Below, piece after piece: positions 1 to 11,064 of a DNA stretch of 64,000 bases; position 1 is the stretch's first letter; each line of letters begins with the position of its first letter. Source of the DNA: Mycobacterium avium subsp. avium (GTDB lineage Bacteria; Actinomycetota; Actinomycetes; Mycobacteriales; Mycobacteriaceae); assembly GCF_009741445.1 (NCBI RefSeq), contig NZ_CP046507.1:3782001-3846000 (forward strand), given 5' to 3'. The translations under genes and the position numbers were made by a program. A model generated the notes under the pieces. The model saw only the letters and a list, made by a program, of their open reading frames with translations, ran no database searches and was not told the origin of the DNA.

Positions 1-300
1 CTTGACCGCGTTGGTCTGATACGTCAGCCCGGGATCGATGCCGGCGTCCTGCAGCGCCCGGGCCAGCAGCCGCCCGGCCGGGCCGACGAAGGGGGCACCG
101 GCGCGGTCCTCCTGGTCGCCGGGCTGCTCACCCACCAGCATGATCGGGGCACCCGGATGTCCGTTGCCGAACACCGTCTGGGTGGCGTCGGCGAAAAGTG
201 AACAGCCGCGGCATGTTTCGGCCGCATGCTTGAGCGCCTCAATGTCCCGCTGCTCGGGGAGGTAGCGGTCGGCACCCGGGGCCTTCGAAGTCGCGGTCAT
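1..300 (-). CDS. UdgX-type uracil-DNA glycosylase, N-terminal part (runs off the left edge)
   Basis: Only the first 100 codons are present; the rest lies beyond position 1. The frame opens at ATG 298-300 (MTATSKAPGA). It shows a Cys-x2-Cys pair (TCRGC), expected to bind part of a [4Fe-4S] cluster, then the GEQPGDQED motif and PFVGPAGRLL, which are typical of family 4-like uracil-DNA glycosylases. The GEQPGD(K/Q)ED form is that of UdgX, the mycobacterial enzyme known to become covalently attached to uracil-containing DNA. The diagnostic KRRIH loop would lie past the window edge, so UdgX rather than a family 4/5 enzyme is an inference. Role: uracil recognition and repair. Confidence 0.8.
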   Translation of the reverse strand, partial: MTATSKAPGADRYLPEQRDIEALKHAAETCRGCSLFADATQTVFGNGHPGAPIMLVGEQPGDQEDRAGAPFVGPAGRLLARALQDAGIDPGLTYQTNAVK

Positions 301-364
301 GGTAGGGGGCGGCGAGGTGCCCCCACTCCCCCACCGAGCGGGGGTACCTCGCCTGGGATGGCCG

Positions 365-925
365 TCAGCCCTTGCCGACGATGACGTCGCGGGCTCGGTC
401 GAGCATCGCGGCGAACGGGCCGGCGGCCAGGTTGGCCAGTTGCGATTCCACCCCGGCGTGCGGCCGGGTGGGCGCGATCGCTTCGGCCAGTTTGGCGGCG
501 CGGCCCATCCGTTCCAGCTCGTCGCCGCTCAATTCCTGGCCCAGCTTGGCGAACTCGTCGTGCTCCTCGTGCTCGGCGTGGTCGATCACCGCGTCCCGCA
601 GCTTGGTGAGCTCGCGGGTGAACTCCTCGCTGTCGACGTCGAGCTTTTCCAGCTTCTGCAGCGCGGTCTTGGCCTCGTGCTCTTCGTGCAGCCGTTCCTC
701 GACCACACCTGCCCCGCCGGCGATCTTGCGCTTGGCGCGCGGATGCACGATCTCCTCTTCGGCGGTCTCGTGCACGGCAAGCAGGCGCCGCAGTTCGATG
801 AAGGCCTCCTCGCGCGCCTTTCCGGACGCCGCCAACGTGTTGGCGAACATCGCCTTGATCTGCTGGTGCTGGCTGACCAGAAAGTCGACCACATCGGTGG
901 GCGACTTGATGGCGGTCGGTGCCAT
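365..925 (-). CDS. Hemerythrin HHE-domain protein
   Basis: A 186-residue soluble protein. The start at ATG 923-925 is set by a good upstream ribosome site (GGGAGGGAC, about 5 nt before the ATG); the open frame extends further upstream without such a site. Histidine/glutamate-rich helices carry the usual metal ligands: a first His in the SQHQQIKAMF stretch, HETAEEEIVHP, LHEEHEAK and HAEHEEHDEF near residue 120. This is the pattern of the four-helix HHE cation-binding family that binds a di-iron centre. Such proteins sense or scavenge oxygen, NO or peroxide; the substrate cannot be told here. It is divergent from the lipoprotein gene starting at 1068. Confidence 0.85.
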   Translation of the reverse strand: MAPTAIKSPTDVVDFLVSQHQQIKAMFANTLAASGKAREEAFIELRRLLAVHETAEEEIVHPRAKRKIAGGAGVVEERLHEEHEAKTALQKLEKLDVDSEEFTRELTKLRDAVIDHAEHEEHDEFAKLGQELSGDELERMGRAAKLAEAIAPTRPHAGVESQLANLAAGPFAAMLDRARDVIVGKG

Positions 926-1067
926 GCTGTCCCTCCCATCTGCTCTGGTTCGGCGCGCAGGGCTGTTGCGCGCTCTGGTTGCGGCTACCCGAGCCACTCG
1001 GGGGTCAAACGGGTGTGGCGGTGGCCAGGCGGGGTATGCCCTGGAAAACCAGGGCGGGAGGCAAAAG

Positions 1068-2138
1068 TTGCGCGCGGGAGTGGGTTCCGGTGTGGTGCTG
1101 CGCGGTGGCGCGCTGACGGGCGTGCTGGCGGTGAGCGTCGGCGCGCTGGTCATGAGCGTGGCCTGCTCGCGGCCCGGCGCGGCGACCGAAAGCGCGCCCG
1201 AGCTGACGGTCTGGCCGGTCGGCACGGCGCTGCACCAGCCGGTGTGGTCGTATCGCGGGCACGCCCTGGTGGCCGTCACCGAGGATCAGCGGGTGGCCGA
1301 GGTCGCCGAAGATCGCGCCGCGGCGGCGACCACCCGGCTGTCGGCGCCGCTGGCGGCGGGACGCAATCTGCAGATCAGCACCAAGGATCCGGCGGTGGTT
1401 TTCGTGCCGCAGCCCACGCGCGGCCGGGTGGTCGTCGTCGATCTGCAAAGTCTGCGCCAGGTGGGCGATTTCGACGCCGGGCCCGCCCCGGCCTACCTGT
1501 CCGAGGACGCCGGGTTGCGGATGCTGCTGACGCTGTCGTCGGACGGCCGGTCGGTGACCCCGGTCGATCAGTACGGCTACCGCAAGCTGGCGACCGCGCC
1601 GATCGGCGGCGCCCCCGCCGAGGTCATCGACGGCGCCAACCGCGGCCGCGAAATCGACTACCACATCTACGCGCCGTCCGGAATCCGGCATTACCAGGGC
1701 CCCGATTCCCCGGCGCCGCAACGCGGTTCGCTGGACATCGACGTCGCGGTCTCCGCCGGCGACGGCACCGCGGTGACCCGCAGCTATGTGGCCGGCCACG
1801 ACGACGCCGTGCTGTACGCGGTGGACTCGCGCCGCGGCGGGCAAGGGATACAGGTGCTGGCCAGCACCCGGCTGCCCGCCCCGATCCGGGCGCTGGGCAC
1901 CGACGACACCCGCATCTACGCGGCCACCGACCGGCAGCTGGTGACCCTGGAAACGGCGAGCTTCACCGGGTTTCCGGCCCGGCACATTCCGGTGCTGCGC
2001 ACCGTCGACTACCGCTCGGCGCTGCCCGAGTCCGCGCGCCGAGCCCCACTCTCCGGCATGGCCGTCGGGCCGCATCGGGTCTACCTGACCTTGGCCCAGG
2101 CGCCCTTTGTGGTCGGCATCGCCAAGCCGCGGCTGTGA
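1068..2138 (+). CDS. Putative lipoprotein, possible beta-propeller
   Basis: Encodes about 356 residues from TTG 1068, chosen because GGGAGGC lies 6 nt upstream; GTG 1080 is an in-frame alternative. The N-terminus has a short basic stretch, a hydrophobic segment (LTGVLAVSVGALVM) and a Cys in SVACS that resembles a lipobox, so export and lipid anchoring are likely. The mature part has recurring short beta-type stretches (VVDLQSLRQVGDF, IYAATDRQLVTLE, VYLTLAQAPFVVGI) that suggest a WD/YVTN-like propeller. No catalytic motif is recognised. Function unknown. Confidence 0.65.
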   Translation: MRAGVGSGVVLRGGALTGVLAVSVGALVMSVACSRPGAATESAPELTVWPVGTALHQPVWSYRGHALVAVTEDQRVAEVAEDRAAAATTRLSAPLAAGRNLQISTKDPAVVFVPQPTRGRVVVVDLQSLRQVGDFDAGPAPAYLSEDAGLRMLLTLSSDGRSVTPVDQYGYRKLATAPIGGAPAEVIDGANRGREIDYHIYAPSGIRHYQGPDSPAPQRGSLDIDVAVSAGDGTAVTRSYVAGHDDAVLYAVDSRRGGQGIQVLASTRLPAPIRALGTDDTRIYAATDRQLVTLETASFTGFPARHIPVLRTVDYRSALPESARRAPLSGMAVGPHRVYLTLAQAPFVVGIAKPRL

Positions 2139-2220
2139 CGGGTTCGGTTTGGGCACCGGGCCCGCTCGGCTACATTTCGGGCAGGTTCGGCCGCCGAGGA
2201 GGCCCCTAAGGAGGCGCTGC

Positions 2221-3222
2221 GTGACCAACCAGCAGGATCCGTATTGGCGCAACCCGCTGAGTTACGACCCGCTCGGCCGGGTCCCGCCGCCCGAACCCGA
2301 GCCCGTCGGCCCGCCGCCGACGCAACCAGCCACGCTCGCACCGCCGTACCGCCCGGGCGTCAACACGTTGGCGACGCTGTCGCTGGTCTTCGCGTTCCTG
2401 TTCGCGCCCGCGGGCGCGGTGCTGGGTCACCTCGGGCTGGCGCAGATCCGCCGCACCGGCGAACTCGGCCGGGACCGCGCGCTGGTGGGCGTCACCCTGT
2501 CGTACGTGTTCATCCTGCTGGCGGTGGTCGCGCTGGCCGGGTGGGCCACGCTGGGCGGTTCCACCGCCGCCCACCGGGCCGCGCACGAGGCCACCACGTC
2601 GGCCGGGCCGCCGCCGCCCACGGTGCCGCCGGACACCATCACCACCCTGCTGCCCGGGCTGGACGCGCTGCGCAACATCACCGCCGACGCCAACCTCGAC
2701 GTCGGCCCGACCTGGAACAGCCCGGGCCGCTCGGCGCAGGACGGCAGCATCGACCGCCCCGAATGCTGGGGCAGCATCGCCGCCGGCAGCCCGGACGCCT
2801 ACACCCCCGGCGCCTTCACCGGCTATCACGCCGGCGAATTCACCGACACCCGCAGCATGCTGAAGTCGATCCAGGTCATCCAGGGCGTGGCGGCGTTCCG
2901 CGACGCGCCCGGCGCGCAGGCGCAACTGGACGCGCTGCTGGCCGGGTGGCGCCAGTGCGGCGGCTCGACGGTCACCGTGACGGCGCCGGGCGGGCAGCCG
3001 ATCGCGATGGCGTTGAGCACACCGGCCGACGCCGGCAACGGGATCACCACGTTGGACCTGACGCCCAAGGGAATTCAGGTGCGCTCCGCGCGGGCGGTCG
3101 CGGCCAAGGCCAACGTCGTCGTCGACCTGAACGTGTCGGCCAGCGGCACGACCGACAGCGAGCGGCCCCGGCTGGCCGCGGTCAGCATCGCCAACTACAT
3201 CCTCGGCAAGATTCCCGGCTGA
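2221..3222 (+). CDS. DUF4190 membrane protein with PknH-like sensor domain
   Basis: A 333-residue protein starting at GTG 2221, with GGAGG eight bases upstream. It has a proline-rich cytoplasmic N-terminus (to about residue 40), two hydrophobic segments (LATLSLVFAFLFAPAGAVLG and YVFILLAVVALAGWATL) separated by the LAQIRRTGELGR loop typical of DUF4190, a proline/threonine linker, then an exported domain from about residue 140. That domain has paired cysteines (RPECWGSI; WRQCGGS), as in the extracellular sensor domain of PknH and related mycobacterial lipoproteins. It probably senses or binds something at the cell surface; the ligand is unknown. The next gene follows after 32 bp on the same strand. 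Confidence 0.8.
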   Translation: MTNQQDPYWRNPLSYDPLGRVPPPEPEPVGPPPTQPATLAPPYRPGVNTLATLSLVFAFLFAPAGAVLGHLGLAQIRRTGELGRDRALVGVTLSYVFILLAVVALAGWATLGGSTAAHRAAHEATTSAGPPPPTVPPDTITTLLPGLDALRNITADANLDVGPTWNSPGRSAQDGSIDRPECWGSIAAGSPDAYTPGAFTGYHAGEFTDTRSMLKSIQVIQGVAAFRDAPGAQAQLDALLAGWRQCGGSTVTVTAPGGQPIAMALSTPADAGNGITTLDLTPKGIQVRSARAVAAKANVVVDLNVSASGTTDSERPRLAAVSIANYILGKIPG

Positions 3223-3254
3223 GCGGCCCGCCCACCGATCAGTAGGCTGGGCGG

Positions 3255-4229
3255 ATGAAATACGTCGACGTCGACGGGGTCGGCCGTCTCAGCCGGATCG
3301 GGTTGGGCACCTGGCAGTTCGGCTCCCGCGAGTGGGGCTACGGGGACAGCTACGCCGCGGGTGCCGCGGGCGACATCGTGCGCCGCGCGCTGGCGTTGGG
3401 TGTGACTCTGTTCGACACCGCCGAGATCTACGGGTTCGGCAAGAGCGAGCGGATCCTGGGCGACGCGCTCGGCGAGCAGCGCGCCGAGGTGGCGGTGGCC
3501 AGCAAGATCATGCCGGTGGCCCCCTTCCCCGCGGTGGTCAGGCAACGCGCGCGGGCCAGCGCCCGGCGGCTCGGGCTGGACCGCATCCCGCTCTACCAGG
3601 TGCACCAGCCCAACCCGGTGTTCCCCGATTCGGTGATCATGCCCGGCATGCGCGACCTGCTGGACAGCGGCGAGATCGGCGCCGCCGGGGTCTCCAACTA
3701 TTCGCTGCAGCGCTGGCGGAAGGCCGACGCGGCGCTGGGCCGGCCGGTGATCAGCAACCAGGTGCACTTCTCGCTCGCCTACCCCAAGGCGCTGAAGAAC
3801 CTGGTGCCGTTCGCCGAACGGGAGAACCGCATCGTCATCGCCTACAGCCCGCTGGAACAGGGTCTGCTGGGCGGCAAGTACGGCGTCGACAACCGGCCGG
3901 GCGGCGTGCGCGCGGTCAACGCGCTGTTCGGCACCGAGAACCTGCGCCGCATCGAGCCGCTGCTACAGCTGCTGCGCGACGTCGCGGCCCAGGTCGACGC
4001 CAAGCCCGCCCAGGTGGCGCTGGCCTGGCTGATCAGCTACCCGGGGGTGGTCGCCATTCCCGGCGCCTCCAGCGTCGAGCAGCTGGAATTCAACGTGGCC
4101 GCCGCCGACATCGAGCTGCCCGCCGAGTCGCGGGACGCGCTCACCGACGCGGCGCTGGCCTTCCGGCCCACGTCGGCCGCGCGGTTCCTGACCGACCTGG
4201 CCCGGGAGCGGATCCCCGGCCGGGGCTAG
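3255..4229 (+). CDS. Aldo/keto reductase (Rv2298-like)
   Basis: A 324-residue NAD(P)H-dependent aldo/keto reductase starting at ATG 3255. Family marks are GLGTWQFG near the N-terminus, the catalytic Asp/Tyr region FDTAEIYG, the Lys in VASKIMPV, the His in YQVHQPNP and the cofactor loop AWLISYPGVVAIPGASS near residue 260. The sequence closely resembles what I recall of M. tuberculosis Rv2298, of almost the same length. It probably reduces aldehydes or ketones in the cytoplasm; the physiological substrate is unknown. It converges with the SDR gene ending at 4248. Confidence 0.9.
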   Translation: MKYVDVDGVGRLSRIGLGTWQFGSREWGYGDSYAAGAAGDIVRRALALGVTLFDTAEIYGFGKSERILGDALGEQRAEVAVASKIMPVAPFPAVVRQRARASARRLGLDRIPLYQVHQPNPVFPDSVIMPGMRDLLDSGEIGAAGVSNYSLQRWRKADAALGRPVISNQVHFSLAYPKALKNLVPFAERENRIVIAYSPLEQGLLGGKYGVDNRPGGVRAVNALFGTENLRRIEPLLQLLRDVAAQVDAKPAQVALAWLISYPGVVAIPGASSVEQLEFNVAAADIELPAESRDALTDAALAFRPTSAARFLTDLARERIPGRG

Positions 4230-4247
4230 CTCTGGCTTACGACTGAC

Positions 4248-5027
4248 TCAGGACTGATTGGCCTCGGCGAACGCGGCCTGGCTGGCAGGCGCGCCGCGCG
4301 CCACCACCAGCGGCATCGAGGTCGAGGCGTTGGTGCGCAGGATGGTGTGCACCACGTCGATGAGGTCCTCCACCGGCATCAGCTTGCCGGGCATGCAGCC
4401 GCGCGACGACCACAGCGGAACCGCCTTCATCGCCAGATCCATGTCCCAGCCCTGGTTCATGCCGGTCTGCCCGTCGCCCTCGCCGCCCGCGCACTCCCCG
4501 ACGATCAGGCAGGTGAAGCCGATGTCGGGGTGTTCGGCCCGCCACGCTTCGACCAGGCGCTCCAGCGCGGCCTTGCTGACGCCGTAGGCGCCCAGCCCCG
4601 GCCACGGCGGCCCGAACGCGCCGGCGTCCGACGACAGGTACACCGCCTTGCCGGCCGAGGCGCTCAGGTGCGGCACCGCGGCGGCGGTGACCAGCGACGC
4701 GCCGATGACGTTGGTGTCGAAGATGCGCCGCCAGGTGTCGGCGTCGGTGTCCACCATGCGCACCAGCGGGCCCACCGCGGGGGTGTAGACGATGTTGTCG
4801 ATCCCGCCCAGCGCGTCGGCGGCCTCGCCGATCGCCGAGGCGCAGGACGCCTGGTCGGTGACATCGCACTCGATGGCGACCGCACCCGGGCCGGCGTCCG
4901 CGGCCGCGGCCTCGATGCGCTGCCGGCGCCGGGCCAGCAGCGCCACCCGGTCGCCGCGCTGCGCCAGACCGACCCCGATGCAGCGCCCCAACCCGCTGGA
5001 GGCGCCGACCACCACTGTCCTTGACAT
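4248..5027 (-). CDS. SDR family NAD(P)-dependent oxidoreductase
   Basis: A 259-residue classical short-chain dehydrogenase. Start ATG 5025-5027 (MSRTVVVGASSG) follows GAGAGGG; the frame is open further upstream but the dinucleotide-binding motif begins right after this Met. Seen are GASSGLGR (cofactor binding), the acidic DVTDQASC, the strand VYLSSDAG with its serine, and the YGVSK catalytic Tyr-x3-Lys. The NNAG motif is replaced by VYTPAVG, an unusual divergence. The C-terminal region ends in a variable substrate lid. The gene follows the glgX stop by 92 bp on the same strand and could be co-transcribed with it, but nothing ties it to glycogen metabolism. Confidence 0.88.
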   Translation of the reverse strand: MSRTVVVGASSGLGRCIGVGLAQRGDRVALLARRRQRIEAAAADAGPGAVAIECDVTDQASCASAIGEAADALGGIDNIVYTPAVGPLVRMVDTDADTWRRIFDTNVIGASLVTAAAVPHLSASAGKAVYLSSDAGAFGPPWPGLGAYGVSKAALERLVEAWRAEHPDIGFTCLIVGECAGGEGDGQTGMNQGWDMDLAMKAVPLWSSRGCMPGKLMPVEDLIDVVHTILRTNASTSMPLVVARGAPASQAAFAEANQS

Positions 5028-5119
5028 ATTCGCCCTCTCTTGTAACGAGCCCGCTGCAGCCACAGCGTATCGGGCGGCGGCGCGCTACGTGACGTTCGGG
5101 CGGATTCGTGTCAAGGTGC

Positions 5120-7270
<2,151 letters not shown>

Positions 7271-7363
7271 GGCGCATTCAATACCCTGCCGGTCCGCCCG
7301 TCAAACTCGGGCGCCCGTGGCGGCGTTGCCGGTGAGAAGCGGAATGCGTTGCCGCAGAAGCGA

Positions 7364-8545
7364 TCACGGCTTGAGTATGACTTTGACCGCTCCGTCCTGC
7401 TTCTTCTGGAAGATCTCATAGGCGTGCGGGGCCCGCTCCAGCGGCAGCACGTGGGTGGCGAAGTCGTCCACGCCCAGCGGATCGTCGTCGGTGAGCAGCG
7501 GCATGATGTCGTCGACCCAGCGCTTGACGTTGGCCTGCCCCATCCGCAGCGTCACCTGCTTGTCGAACAGGGTGAGCATCGGCAGCGGGTCGGCCATCCC
7601 GCCGTACACCCCGATCAGCGAGATCGTGCCGCCGCGCCGCACGGCATCGATCGCCGAGTACAGCGCCGACAGCCGGTCCACGCCCGCGGTCTGCATCAGC
7701 CGCTTGCCGAGCGCGTCCGGCAGCACGCCGGCCACCTGCTGGGCCAGCTTGGCCGCCGGCGAGCCGTGCGCCTCCATGCCCACCGCGTCGATCACCGAGT
7801 CGGCGCCGCGGCCGTCGGTCAGGTCCCGGATCGCGTCACCGAGCCCGGCGTCCAGCCGTGCCAGGTCGATGGTGTGGATTCCGCGTTGCGCGGCCCGGCC
7901 CAGCCGCTCGGGCACCAGGTCGACCGCGATGACCCGGTAGCCGAGGTGATCGGCGATGCGGGCGGCCATGTCGCCGATCGGCCCCAGGCCGAGCACCGCG
8001 ACCGTGCCGCCATCGGGGATGTCGGCGTAGGCCACCGCCTGCCACGCGGTGGGCAGCACGTCGGAGAGGTAGACGAACCGCGAATCCGGCGGTCCCACAG
8101 GCACTTTGATGTGGGTGAACTGGGCCTGCGGCACCCGCAGCAGCTCGGCCTGCCCGCCGGGGACTTCACCGTAGAGCTCGGAATAGCCGAACAGCGCCGC
8201 CCCCATGCCCTGGTCGCGCACCTGGGTGGTCTCGCACTGGGTGTACAGCTGCTGGCCGCACATGTAGCAACTGCCGCAACAGATTTGGAAGGGGATGACC
8301 ACGCGGTCGCCGACGCGCAGGTCGCCTGTTTCGGTGCCGACCTCGCGCACGACGCCCATCGGTTCGTGCCCCAGGATGTCCCCGGGCTTCATGAAAGCCC
8401 CGAGGATCTCGTAGAGGTGCAGATCCGAACCGCAGATGTTGGTCGAGGTGACCTCGATGATCGCGTCGGTGGGCTGCTCGATCTTGGGATCGGGCACCGA
8501 GTCCACCCGCACATCGCGTTTGCCGTGCCACGTGACAGCCTTCAT
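7364..8545 (-). CDS. Zinc-dependent alcohol dehydrogenase (formaldehyde-dehydrogenase-like)
   Basis: A 393-residue medium-chain dehydrogenase. Start ATG 8543-8545 gives the canonical opening MKAVTWHGKRDVRV, although no strong ribosome site is seen. Catalytic zinc ligands appear in TNICGSDLH and GHEPMGVV; the structural zinc site is Cys-rich (CCGSCYMCGQQLYTQC). The Rossmann motif is VLGLGPIGDMAARIA at about residue 190. The length and the GMEAHGSPA insert fit the glutathione-independent formaldehyde-dehydrogenase-like branch; substrate remains unproven. It stands alone, 93 bp downstream of the end of the glgX start region and 168 bp after the ANTAR gene. Confidence 0.88.
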   Translation of the reverse strand: MKAVTWHGKRDVRVDSVPDPKIEQPTDAIIEVTSTNICGSDLHLYEILGAFMKPGDILGHEPMGVVREVGTETGDLRVGDRVVIPFQICCGSCYMCGQQLYTQCETTQVRDQGMGAALFGYSELYGEVPGGQAELLRVPQAQFTHIKVPVGPPDSRFVYLSDVLPTAWQAVAYADIPDGGTVAVLGLGPIGDMAARIADHLGYRVIAVDLVPERLGRAAQRGIHTIDLARLDAGLGDAIRDLTDGRGADSVIDAVGMEAHGSPAAKLAQQVAGVLPDALGKRLMQTAGVDRLSALYSAIDAVRRGGTISLIGVYGGMADPLPMLTLFDKQVTLRMGQANVKRWVDDIMPLLTDDDPLGVDDFATHVLPLERAPHAYEIFQKKQDGAVKVILKP

Positions 8546-8596
8546 GCCGGGGGCGCATACCCGCCCGCTCGGCGCCGAAACGGCAGCCGCGGTTGA

Positions 8597-8716
8597 GCCC
8601 GCGCAGCGCGGGTACCACCCGTCGTCGGGGTGCTGACCCACAACGCCGACGACGACTACGAGCTGGGCGAGCGGCTGATCGCACAGCACCGGCCGGCGCC
8701 GGTGGCGATGGGCTAG
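8597..8716 (+). pseudogene. Possible 3' coding remnant on the plus strand
   Basis: Between the alcohol dehydrogenase start and the ANTAR gene end, the plus strand reads in one frame through about 40 codons ending at TAG 8714-8716, with protein-like content (VVGVLTHNADDDYELGERL). It has no start codon of its own and nothing upstream in frame. It may be the tail of a deleted gene, or chance reading of GC-rich DNA. I do not recognise the family. Confidence 0.25.
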
Positions 8717-9416
8717 CGCCGGCGCTGCTTGAGCGGGTGTTCGCTGTCGATGAGTGCGGCCGCGATGTCGACCACCCGGGTGTTGGACTGCTGCGAGAGC
8801 CGGGTGAGCAGCTCGAAGGCTTCCACCGCGTCGAGGTCGAAGCGCTCCATGATCACGCCCTTGGCCTGCCCGATGATGTCGCGGGAGGCCAGGGCGCTGC
8901 GGAACTGGTCCTGGCGGCGCATCATCGACCAGGCCAGGGCGATGTGGGTGGCGTAGACGGTGCCGAGCTCGACCGACTCCTCGGTGAACGCGTGCGGCGG
9001 GTCGGCATAGAAGTTGAGGGCGGCCATGCTGGTGCGGTCGACGAACAGCTCGAACGACAGGATGGAGCGGATCGGGGTCTGCTCGAGCGCGTGCCGCCGG
9101 TAGCGCTGCCAGCGCTGTTCGGCGGCCAGGTCGGCGATGTGCATGACGTGGTGTTCCCAGGCCGCGGCCAGGCACGGCCCCTCGCCGTACTTGTTCTGGC
9201 GTCCAGCACCATCGGGTAGCGATGCGTGGCCGCCACGCTGTTGACCGATTTGCTCTTCTCGGCCAGGGTGATCCCCGCGTACTGGGAGCCGGTGACGTGG
9301 TGGACGCCGTTGTCGATGAGTTCGTGCAGCCCGGCCGCGGTGTCGCTGTTCTCCCGCTCCAAACTGGTCACCAGCTCCACCAGCTGAGTGACGATCGTGG
9401 TGCTGGCCTCGCGCAT
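8713..9416 (-). pseudogene. GAF-ANTAR RNA-binding regulator, frameshifted
   Basis: The N-terminal half (ATG 9414-9416, MREASTTIVTQLVELV) is a GAF-type sensor domain read in one frame to about 9200 (THRYPMVLDA). The natural continuation, QNKYGEGPCLAAAWEHH, then FELFVDRTSMAALNFY and the C-terminal ANTAR domain (SRDIIGQAKGVIMERFDLDAVEAFELL), is in the next frame down to the stop at 8713. One missing base near 9198-9202 explains the break. Intact ANTAR proteins bind paired RNA hairpins and prevent transcription termination. A shorter product from ATG 9142-9144 would keep part of the GAF and the ANTAR domain. Real mutation or sequencing error cannot be separated here. Confidence 0.8.
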
Positions 9417-9747
9417 CACATCACCCCCGGAGCCGTCTGGCGGCAAGGCCCTTCCCTGCCGGCATCACGGGAGGCATTGACATTTTCGTGGCTGCCAACA
9501 CCCACCCCAGAAGTCTATGAGCCAGACAACGAAGCGCAAGGCCGGATAACGAAACGGGCGGCCGGGCGGCGCCCCGGAAACGACGGCCCAGCCGGGCCGG
9601 CCGGGCCGCGCGGCCGCGCCCGACGGCGACCTCCGCCCCGGCCGCCGGTCCGAAATCATTGCTGCTCAACGGGTTTCACCGGGGGCCGGTCGCGGCCCGA
9701 TCGCGCACGGGCTCCGACCCGGCCGGCCGGCGCCTACACTCGGGGCG
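9417..9747. other. Intergenic region, about 330 bp
   Basis: Lies between the divergent GAF-ANTAR gene and the NDH-2-like gene. A TTGACA hexamer occurs at 9477-9482, but no convincing -10 element follows at 16-18 bp. No gene, RNA or strong hairpin is seen. Confidence 0.5.
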
Positions 9748-11052
9748 GTGACCTCCATTGTGATCGTGGGAAGCGGCTTCACCGGATTCACCTGCGCCCG
9801 CCGGCTGGCCAAAACGCTGCGCCGGGCGCCGGTGGACATCACGATGATCTCCCCCGTCGACTACATGCTGTACACACCGTTGCTGCCCGACGTCGCCGGC
9901 GGGGTGGTCGACGCGCGGTTCGTCGCTGTGCCGCTGGCCAATTCGCTGCGCGGCGTGCACGCCGTGCGCGGCCGGGTGGACGCGGTCGACTTCGCCGGAC
10001 GCACGCTGACCTACCGCGACCCCGAGGAACGCAGCCATTCCATGTCCTGGGACCGGCTGGTGCTCACGCCGGGATCGGTCACCAAGCTGTTCGACGTCCC
10101 GGGGCTGGCCCGGCATGCCCGCGGGTTGAAAACCACCGCCGAGGCGCTGTATCTGCGGGACCACTTCGTCGAACAACTGGAGCTGGCCAACATCGAGGAC
10201 GACCCCCGAGTGGCGGCGGCCCGGCGCACCGTCGTGGTGGTCGGCGCGTCGTATTCGGGCACCGAACTGGTGGCGCAGCTGCGGGCGCTGGCCGACGCGG
10301 CGGCCCGGCAGATGGGCTTTGATCCCGGCGCGGTGCGGTTCCTGCTGCTGGACCTGGCCGAGCAGGTGATGCCCGAGGTGGGCAAGAAGCTGGGCGACGC
10401 CGCGCTGAAGGTGCTGCGCCGCCGCGGCATCGACGTCCGGCTCGGCACCACCCTCAAGGAGGCGCACGCGGATCACGTTGTGCTCAGCGATGATTCGCGG
10501 ATCGACACGCACACCATCGCCTGGGTGACCGGGGTGACCGGCGCGCCGCTGATCCAGGACCTGGGGCTGCCGACCGAGAAGGGCCGGCTGAAGGTGCAGC
10601 CCGATCTGCAGGTCCCCGGCCATCCCGGCGTGTTCGCGGCCGGGGACGCCGCCGCGGTTCCCGACCTCACCCAGCCCGGCAAGATCACCCGGCCGACCGC
10701 CCAGCACGCGACCCGGCAGGGCAAGGTGCTGGCCCGCAACGTGGCCGCCAGCCTGGGTCACGGCAGCGCCAAGGAATACAAGCACCGCAACCTGGGTCTG
10801 GTGGTCGACCTCGGACCGCGTTACGCGGTGGCCAACCCGCTCAACATTCACTTGTCGGGGCTGCCCGCCAAGGCCGTCACCCGCGGCTATCACCTGTATG
10901 CGATTCCGCGCGGCGTGAACCGGTGGGCGGTGTCGCTGGCCTACCTCACCGACGCGCTGTTCGCCCGCTCCGTCGTATCCATCGGGCTGTCCTCCGAGGA
11001 CGACGCGCAATTCACCGCCAGCGAGGGCATTCCGATGCCGAAGACGGGCTGA
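9748..11052 (+). CDS. NAD(P)/FAD-dependent oxidoreductase, type II NADH dehydrogenase-like
   Basis: A 434-residue flavoprotein starting at GTG 9748. The first FAD-binding motif is IVIVGSGFTGFTCA at residues 4-17; the second dinucleotide motif is VVVVGASYSGTELVAQL near residue 165; the conserved AAGDAAAVPD near residue 300 contacts FAD. The C-terminal YAIPRGVNRWAVSLAYLTDALF resembles the amphipathic membrane-contact region of NDH-2 enzymes. The likely role is electron transfer from NAD(P)H to quinone at the inner face of the membrane, but a soluble reductase cannot be excluded. It converges with the DUF1360 gene 12 bp downstream. Confidence 0.85.
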   Translation: MTSIVIVGSGFTGFTCARRLAKTLRRAPVDITMISPVDYMLYTPLLPDVAGGVVDARFVAVPLANSLRGVHAVRGRVDAVDFAGRTLTYRDPEERSHSMSWDRLVLTPGSVTKLFDVPGLARHARGLKTTAEALYLRDHFVEQLELANIEDDPRVAAARRTVVVVGASYSGTELVAQLRALADAAARQMGFDPGAVRFLLLDLAEQVMPEVGKKLGDAALKVLRRRGIDVRLGTTLKEAHADHVVLSDDSRIDTHTIAWVTGVTGAPLIQDLGLPTEKGRLKVQPDLQVPGHPGVFAAGDAAAVPDLTQPGKITRPTAQHATRQGKVLARNVAASLGHGSAKEYKHRNLGLVVDLGPRYAVANPLNIHLSGLPAKAVTRGYHLYAIPRGVNRWAVSLAYLTDALFARSVVSIGLSSEDDAQFTASEGIPMPKTG

Positions 11053-11064
11053 GCGCGCGACGGC

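Noticed and set aside
9477..9482. TTGACA as a -35 element
   Set aside because: No matching -10 hexamer at suitable spacing on that strand.
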